Position numbers and translations under genes: made by a program
Source: an uncultured Selenomonadaceae bacterium
Lineage (GTDB): Bacteria > Bacillota > Negativicutes > Selenomonadales > Selenomonadaceae
Length of the DNA stretch: 10,135 nucleotides
Direction: 5' to 3'
Assembly: GCA_905236325.1 (NCBI GenBank)
Contig: CAJOPJ010000108.1
Coordinates: 1-10,135 of the forward strand
Notes under the pieces: model-generated
Told to the model about the DNA's origin: nothing
Databases searched by the model: none
Seen by the model: the letters and a program-made list of their open reading frames with translations, nothing else
Shown here: positions 5,616 through 10,135 of the stretch, piece by piece
Numbering within the stretch: position 1 is the stretch's first letter
How the letters are laid out: each line of letters starts with the position of its first letter

Positions 5616-8600
5616 CAACTGAAATAATTTACTCCGGCTTCAAATAACTGTTGATTTTTGTTGCCAGGAATATTTTTTGCAACATTTTCACCGATGCGTT
5701 CGGAATGAGCCATCTTGCCGAAAATTCTGCCTGTTGCGTCAGTAATACCTTCAATTGCGGCAATTGAGCCATTTGGATTGAATGGCAAAGCATTTGTAGG
5801 ATTATTTTCAGAATCAATGTATTGCGTCGCAATTTGCCCTGCGTCGGAAAGTTTTTTCAGCCAAGAATCTGACGCAACAAATCTGCCTTCGCCGTGCGAA
5901 ACTGCGATTGTATGAACGTCGCCAACTGAATTTCCTGCAAGCCAAGGCGATAAATTGCTGGTAATGCGCGTGCGTACATATTGGCTGACATGGCGACCTA
6001 AATTGTTATGCGTCAAAGTCGGTGAATCAGCCTCAAGGTCGCGAATTTCGCCGTAAGGCAAAAGTCCAAGTTTAATTAAAGCCTGAAAGCCGTTGCAAAT
6101 TCCTAAAATCAAGCCGTCGCGTTGTTGCAGTAGTTTCATAACTTCATTGGCGATTTTTGGATTGCGGAACATTGCGGCAATAAATTTGCCTGAGCCGTCA
6201 GGTTCGTCGCCGCCGGAAAATCCACCCGGCAACATTATAATTTGCGACTTGGAAATTTCCTGCGCCATAGCGTCAATGCTTTCTTCGACAGCCTGCGGAG
6301 TCAAATTTCGCACAACAAAAATTTTCGGCTCGCCGCCGGCTTTTCGCCAAACTTTTGCGCTGTCATATTCGCAATTTGTGCCGGGAAACACAGGTATAAA
6401 AATGCGCGGCTTTGCAATTTTAAATTTCGACTTACGCAACACTTCTGCCTTGAAAATTTTATTTTCGATTTTGTCTTGCGGAGTTTCAATCTTGGTTGGA
6501 AAAATTTTTTCAAGCGGCGCAGTCAACGCATTTTTAATTTCATCCAGCGTAATAACAATGTTATCAAGTTCAATTTGCGGCGCGTCGATAGTTTCGCCAA
6601 GTTCAAGAAAATCAAGTTCAACGCCGGACGCCGCCTCGATAATCAAACTGCCATAATTTTTGTCGAACAACTTAACCTGCTCAGAAAATCTAAATCCAAT
6701 GTCGTTGCCGATTGCCATTTTTGAAATTGCTTCGCCAATACCGCCCGCGCCGATTGTCATTGCCGAAATAATTTTGCCTTCGTCAATGCAGCGGTGCACC
6801 GAAGTAAATTTTTTCTTAAGTTCGCGGAAGTTTGGAATTTTAAATTCATCGCGCGGACATTCGACAAGATAAATTTTATTTTTGGATTGCTTAAATTCCG
6901 GCGAAATAATTTTATCAGCATTGCAAGGCGCAACTGCAAAACTCACCAAAGTCGGCGGAACATTTAAATTTTCAAAAGTGCCGCTCATTGAATCTTTGCC
7001 GCCGATAGCCGCCACGCCGAAATTTTTCTGTGCTTTGAACGCGCCAAGTAAAGCTGCAAATGGCTTGCCCCAGCGTTCAGGAACTTTTTCAAGACGCTGA
7101 AAATATTCCTGAAAACTTAAATAAGTCTGTGTGAAATCCGCGCCCATTGCAGTTAATTTTGCAAGGCTTGAGGTTACAGCGTCAATTGCGCCGTGATATG
7201 GCGACCAATCAGAAATTTTTGCGTCAAAACCAAAAGTCATTGCAGTTGCAGTTTTTGTTTCGCCTTCGACAGGAATTTTCGCAACCATTCCTTCCGCAGG
7301 TGTCAGCTGATTTTTTCCGCCAAAAGGCATTAAAATTGTTGCCGCGCCGATTGTTGAATCAAAACGCTCAACCAAGCCTTTTTGACTGCAAACATTTAGC
7401 TTTTGCAAATTTTCCAGCCACGCAGTTTTTAGATTGTCAGCTTGCAGGTTGGTGGATTGATAGTTATTTATTTCGGAAACATGAACTTTGACATGCTGCT
7501 TAACGCCGTTCGTGTCGAAAAAATTTCTGCTGACATTTACAATTTCAATTCCGCGCCAAGTCATTTGCAAGCGTTCTGTATCGGTAACTTCGGCGACAGG
7601 ATAAGCCTCAAGATTTTCAGCGTCGGCAAAGGCAATAAATTTTTCAACATCAGCCGAATCTAAAACAACAGCCATGCGCTCCTGCGATTCTGAAATTGCA
7701 AGTTCAGTGCCGTCCAAGCCGTCATATTTTTTTCTAACCGCGTCCAAATCAATTTTCAAACCTTCAGCCAGTTCGCCTACAGCCACAGCTACGCCACCTG
7801 CGCCAAAGTCATTGCAACGCTTGATAAGTTTGCTGACTTCAGCGTTGCGGAAAAGTCGCTGAATTTTTCTTTCAGTCGGTGCGTTGCCTTTTTGAACTTC
7901 CGCGCCGCTTTTTGTAAGTGATTCTTGCGTATGAACTTTGCTTGAACCTGTTGCGCCGCCAATGCCGTCTCTGCCGGTTCTGCCGCCAAGTAAAATTACA
8001 ACATCGCCTTTGACAGGTTTTTTACGCACAACATTTTCAGCAGGGGCAGCCGCTATAACTGCGCCAATTTCCATACGCTTAGCCAAATAGCCTTCGTGAT
8101 AAATTTCACGCACCTGCCCTGTAGCAAGTCCAATTTGATTTCCATAACTGCTATAACCTTGCGCCGCGTCGCGTACAATTTTTTTCTGCGGAAGTTTGCC
8201 GGGCAGTGTTTCAGCCAAAGTCTTGCGAGGATCTGCTGCGCCGGTAACGCGCATAGCTTGATAAACAAAACTGCGTCCTGAAAGTGGGTCGCGAATTGCT
8301 CCGCCAAGACAGGTTGCCGCGCCGCCGAATGGTTCAATTTCAGTCGGATGGTTGTGCGTTTCATTTTTAAACATAATCAGCCAATCTTCGGAGCGTCCGT
8401 CAACTTCCGCCGTGATTTTAAAACTGCAAGCGTTGATTTCTTCGGACACATCAAGATTTTTTGGCTGAATAATTTTTGCGGCGATTGTTCCCAAGTCCAT
8501 CAGTGAAATATCTTTGTCCGGATTTTTAGCGTCAAGATATTCCTGAAATGTTTTTTCAAGTTCAGCTTTAAATTTGCCGTCCGCGAAGGTAACTTCATCA

Positions 8601-9301
8601 ATCGCAGTGTTAAAAGTTGTATGGCGGCAATGGTCGCTCCAGTAAGTGTCGATAACTTTCAGTTCGGTAATTGTCGGCGGACGATTTTCAGTGTCGCGGA
8701 AGTAAGTTTGACAAAATTTCAAGTCATCAAAGTTCATAGCAAAATTTCTGTCTGCCAAAAATTTTTTTAAGTCGTCGTCACTGAAGTTGTTGAAGTCGGA
8801 AATAATTTCTACATTGGCAGGAGCTTCTGCAGAAATTTTCAGCGTTTCGGGAATTTCAAAACTTGCTTCGCGCGATTCAATGGCGTTTATAGCGTAGGAT
8901 TTTATTTTAGCAAAATCTTCGGCTGAAACGGAGCCGCCAAGCGAAATTACCTGCGCGGAATGAATTATAGGACGCTCCTTGCCTGTAATAAGCTGAACGC
9001 ACTGCGCGGCAGAATCTGCGCGTTGGTCAAATTGTCCGGGCAAATATTCAATTGCAAATGTTTGCGACAAATCAAGTTCAGCCGGAAGTTCGGTATAAAA
9101 ATTATCTGCGTTCGGTTCGCGGAAAACAATATCGCGTACTTTTGAAAAATCTGCGTCCGACAAGTCTTCAATATCATAGCGAACAAAAAGCCGCACAGAT
9201 TTTAAATTCAATGCGCCGACTGTTTCGCGGTAGTCATCTAAAATTTGTCGCGCATGAATATTAAAACCTTCGCGCTTTTCAACATAAATTCTCCTAACCA
9301 A
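5615..9301 (-). CDS. purL: Phosphoribosylformylglycinamidine synthase, single-chain type
   Basis: This cytoplasmic enzyme of 1228 residues catalyses the fourth step of de novo purine synthesis: FGAR + ATP + glutamine to FGAM. All three functions are on one chain, so separate PurS and PurQ subunits are not needed. The order is an N-terminal PurS-like region, the linker with TYWSDHCRHTTFN (about 219-231), and the first ATP-binding/synthase half with FKNETHNHPTEIEPFGGAA (about 311-329) and GGRTGRDGIGGATGSSK (about 439-455). A second synthase half follows (about 640-930), then a class I glutamine amidotransferase domain (about 967-1228). The amidotransferase triad is C1069 in GICNGFQ with H1199 and E1201 in MAHSER. 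The length and the form of the N-terminal region fit the clostridial-type family (TIGR01857) rather than the enterobacterial form. The TTG start is supported by GGAGG 7 nt upstream and by a promoter whose predicted transcription start would exclude most of the longer frame. No other pur gene is adjacent. Confidence 0.97.
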   Translation of the reverse strand: MVRRIYVEKREGFNIHARQILDDYRETVGALNLKSVRLFVRYDIEDLSDADFSKVRDIVFREPNADNFYTELPAELDLSQTFAIEYLPGQFDQRADSAAQCVQLITGKERPIIHSAQVISLGGSVSAEDFAKIKSYAINAIESREASFEIPETLKISAEAPANVEIISDFNNFSDDDLKKFLADRNFAMNFDDLKFCQTYFRDTENRPPTITELKVIDTYWSDHCRHTTFNTAIDEVTFADGKFKAELEKTFQEYLDAKNPDKDISLMDLGTIAAKIIQPKNLDVSEEINACSFKITAEVDGRSEDWLIMFKNETHNHPTEIEPFGGAATCLGGAIRDPLSGRSFVYQAMRVTGAADPRKTLAETLPGKLPQKKIVRDAAQGYSSYGNQIGLATGQVREIYHEGYLAKRMEIGAVIAAAPAENVVRKKPVKGDVVILLGGRTGRDGIGGATGSSKVHTQESLTKSGAEVQKGNAPTERKIQRLFRNAEVSKLIKRCNDFGAGGVAVAVGELAEGLKIDLDAVRKKYDGLDGTELAISESQERMAVVLDSADVEKFIAFADAENLEAYPVAEVTDTERLQMTWRGIEIVNVSRNFFDTNGVKQHVKVHVSEINNYQSTNLQADNLKTAWLENLQKLNVCSQKGLVERFDSTIGAATILMPFGGKNQLTPAEGMVAKIPVEGETKTATAMTFGFDAKISDWSPYHGAIDAVTSSLAKLTAMGADFTQTYLSFQEYFQRLEKVPERWGKPFAALLGAFKAQKNFGVAAIGGKDSMSGTFENLNVPPTLVSFAVAPCNADKIISPEFKQSKNKIYLVECPRDEFKIPNFRELKKKFTSVHRCIDEGKIISAMTIGAGGIGEAISKMAIGNDIGFRFSEQVKLFDKNYGSLIIEAASGVELDFLELGETIDAPQIELDNIVITLDEIKNALTAPLEKIFPTKIETPQDKIENKIFKAEVLRKSKFKIAKPRIFIPVFPGTNCEYDSAKVWRKAGGEPKIFVVRNLTPQAVEESIDAMAQEISKSQIIMLPGGFSGGDEPDGSGKFIAAMFRNPKIANEVMKLLQQRDGLILGICNGFQALIKLGLLPYGEIRDLEADSPTLTHNNLGRHVSQYVRTRITSNLSPWLAGNSVGDVHTIAVSHGEGRFVASDSWLKKLSDAGQIATQYIDSENNPTNALPFNPNGSIAAIEGITDATGRIFGKMAHSERIGENVAKNIPGNKNQQLFEAGVNYFS

Positions 9302-9308
9302 TTTTGTA

Positions 9309-9313
9309 CCTCC
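9309..9313 (-). promoter_or_regulatory. Shine-Dalgarno site deciding the purL TTG start
   Basis: On the minus strand this reads GGAGG, 7 nt before the TTG at 9301-9299. A second AGGAG a little downstream precedes an ATG that is out of frame, so it is not used for purL. The in-frame GTG at 9334 lies at or before the predicted transcription start and has no ribosome site. Confidence 0.8.
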
Positions 9314-9331
9314 GAAATAATTTAATTTTCG
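9313..9331. repeat. Short inverted repeat between purL transcription start and ribosome site
   Basis: CGAAA (9313-9317) and TTTCG (9327-9331) face each other across a 9-nt A/T spacer. The repeat fills the interval between the inferred purL transcription start (about 9331) and the GGAGG site, touching the latter by one base. It may be a 5' mRNA hairpin or an operator. The arms are short, so chance is possible. Confidence 0.35.
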
Positions 9332-9337
9332 CACTGT

Positions 9338-9366
9338 ATTATATCTTTAGAAAACTCAATTCACAA
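9338..9366 (-). promoter_or_regulatory. Sigma-70/sigma-A type promoter for purL
   Basis: On the minus strand, TTGTGA (9366-9361), exactly 17 nt, then a perfect TATAAT (9343-9338). This predicts a start near 9331 and a leader of about 30 nt to the TTG start. No purine-riboswitch-like structure fits in so short a leader. Confidence 0.8.
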
Positions 9367-9394
9367 GCAAAATTTCTGTAAATTCAACGCACAC

Positions 9395-9423
9395 TTTACA
9401 AACAATATAATTTTTGCTAAAAT
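9395..9423 (+). promoter_or_regulatory. Sigma-70/sigma-A type promoter for sepF
   Basis: TTTACA (9395-9400), exactly 17 nt, then TAAAAT (9418-9423), each one mismatch from consensus. The predicted start is near 9430, giving a leader of about 20 nt that holds the Shine-Dalgarno site. An overlapping TATAAT at about 9406-9411 has only a poor -35 partner. Confidence 0.7.
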
Positions 9424-9437
9424 ATGAAACACTTATG

Positions 9438-9443
9438 AAAGGG
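9438..9443 (+). promoter_or_regulatory. Shine-Dalgarno site for sepF
   Basis: AAAGGG, ending 8 nt before the ATG at 9452. The GTG at 9443 and ATG at 9446 in the same frame overlap or touch this site and are too close to be served by it. Confidence 0.6.
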
Positions 9444-9451
9444 TGATGCTA

Positions 9452-10012
9452 ATGGTTTTGGATTGGGTAAAAAAAGTAACTGATATAATTATGCCAATGG
9501 AGCCTGTTCCGGAGGAAGAAGAGGAAGTTGAAGAAAAAGTCGAATCTAAATCTGCAACGCAAACTTCACAAGCTGCAGAAATTCCCGCTAAACGCATGGC
9601 AACAGGCGGCGGTACTGCTTACGCAAGTAGCGTACTTAGCACAACAGATTCAACTTCAATCGGCGGAATGCGCTACACTGCGTACACAGATTCCAACGCG
9701 TCAACTGCTACTGCGCGTCCAAGTTTGACAGTTGTTAGGACGCACGACTTGACAATGAAAATTTACGCGCCGGAAAATTTTGACCAAGTTGTTGGAATTG
9801 CGGACGATATTTTGGATCACAAAGCTGCAGTCGTGAATTATGAAAATGTAAACAATGAAGACCAAATTCGAATCAGCGACTTTGTGAACGGCGTTTGCTA
9901 TGTTACTGATGGCTCAGTCAGCATGATTTCCGAAAAAATTTTTCTGTACATGCCCAATGGCGTTGAGTCCAGCGAACTTGCAAGAGTTGTTGCGTCAACA
10001 AGATTCAGATAG
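9452..10012 (+). CDS. sepF: Cell division protein SepF
   Basis: This protein of 186 residues bundles FtsZ filaments and anchors the division ring to the membrane. Residues 1-14 (MVLDWVKKVTDIIM) fit the amphipathic membrane-targeting helix of SepF. An acidic stretch of prolines and glutamates follows (about 17-32), then a Ser/Thr/Ala/Gly-rich, probably disordered linker to about residue 93. The SepF core (DUF552) spans about 100-172, with IADDILDHKAAVVNYENV and the signature segment DFVNGVCYVTDGSVSMISEKIFLYMP. The length is slightly above the roughly 150 residues of the B. subtilis protein, owing to the linker. The start at 9452 was chosen from the AAAGGG spacing; upstream in-frame starts would add only a few residues. 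The gene has its own promoter and terminator and is not flanked here by ylm-cluster or divIVA genes, which often accompany sepF. Confidence 0.93.
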   Translation: MVLDWVKKVTDIIMPMEPVPEEEEEVEEKVESKSATQTSQAAEIPAKRMATGGGTAYASSVLSTTDSTSIGGMRYTAYTDSNASTATARPSLTVVRTHDLTMKIYAPENFDQVVGIADDILDHKAAVVNYENVNNEDQIRISDFVNGVCYVTDGSVSMISEKIFLYMPNGVESSELARVVASTRFR

Positions 10013-10032
10013 AAATTAAAAAGCAAATAAAG

Positions 10033-10060
10033 AAGGACACCTCAAGCGGTGTCTTTTTTT
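10033..10060 (+). terminator. Strong intrinsic terminator after sepF
   Basis: GACACC (10036-10041), 6-nt loop TCAAGC, GGTGTC (10048-10053), then seven T. The stem can extend by A-T and G-T pairs at its base. It lies about 20 nt after the sepF stop codon. Confidence 0.9.
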
Positions 10061-10098
10061 ATTGATATCGCAAATTAGTTTCTAAATTTTATAACTTG

Positions 10099-10107
10099 TG
10101 CTAGAAT
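10099..10107 (+). promoter_or_regulatory. Extended -10 promoter for a gene beyond the right edge
   Basis: TGC followed by TAGAAT matches the extended -10 pattern (TGn plus a -10 hexamer with one mismatch). The hexamer 17 nt upstream is a poor -35, as is usual for extended -10 promoters. It lies about 40 nt after the sepF terminator, and no open frame starts before the window ends. Confidence 0.45.
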
Positions 10108-10135
10108 GAATCAGTTCAGAAATAATTATATTTGG

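Noticed and set aside
6093..6724. Two overlapping plus-strand open frames (187 and 160 codons) opposite purL
   Set aside because: They are antisense shadows of the conserved amidotransferase and synthase parts of PurL. Their composition reflects the complementary codons, and no initiation signals were seen.
9302..9337. Purine riboswitch or PurBox in the purL leader
   Set aside because: The inferred leader is only about 30 nt, too short for a purine aptamer. The CGAA inverted repeat does not meet the Bacillus PurBox consensus or spacing.
1..10135. CRISPR array, IS element, prophage, tRNA/rRNA or toxin-antitoxin module
   Set aside because: There are no regularly spaced repeats, transposase or integrase motifs, RNA gene signatures or small paired ORFs. 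Gaps between genes are all below about 150 bp and are explained by promoters and terminators.

Overview
The window looks like chromosomal core sequence from an AT-rich Firmicutes-lineage bacterium. I favour a Negativicutes/Selenomonadaceae-like organism. The reasons are a SepF division protein, a single-chain PurL of the clostridial type, strong GGAGG-type Shine-Dalgarno sites, frequent TTG starts, and a secreted UshA-like nucleotidase without any wall-anchoring sorting motif. The taxonomic guess is inference; the sequence alone does not prove it. I see no mobile element, CRISPR array, tRNA or rRNA.

Layout. (1) At 75-1482 (+) lies a two-component pair: an OmpR-family response regulator and an overlapping, unusually short histidine kinase with one membrane segment and no recognisable sensor or HAMP domain. 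(2) A hairpin at 1471-1515 works in both directions and separates this pair from the convergent minus-strand block. (3) The minus-strand block, in transcription order, is purL (9301-5615), a DUF2156-type GNAT-fold protein (5554-4652), a GH1 6-phospho-beta-glucosidase (4547-3117) and a secreted 5'-nucleotidase/UshA-like metallophosphatase (3047-1521). Good intrinsic terminators follow the DUF2156 gene and the glucosidase gene. Only a weak hairpin follows purL, so purL and the DUF2156 gene may share a transcript. (4) A 150-bp divergent region (9302-9451) carries a near-consensus sigma-70-type promoter for purL and another for sepF. (5) sepF (9452-10012, +) stands alone and is closed by a strong terminator. 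An extended -10 promoter near the right edge probably serves the next gene outside the window.

How the genes relate. The genes are mostly independent housekeeping units: signal transduction, de novo purine synthesis, nucleotide salvage in the cell envelope, beta-glucoside use, and division-ring assembly. PurL (purine synthesis) and the nucleotidase (nucleotide scavenging) touch the same metabolite pool, but nothing in the sequence ties their regulation together.

Several starts differ from the longest open frame. The response regulator (TTG 75), kinase (ATG 745), nucleotidase (ATG 3047), purL (TTG 9301) and sepF (ATG 9452) were placed by Shine-Dalgarno spacing. For purL the inferred promoter also supports the choice. 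I found no convincing undescribed system. The most interesting items are the sensorless kinase and the small inverted repeats in the purL and glucosidase leaders.
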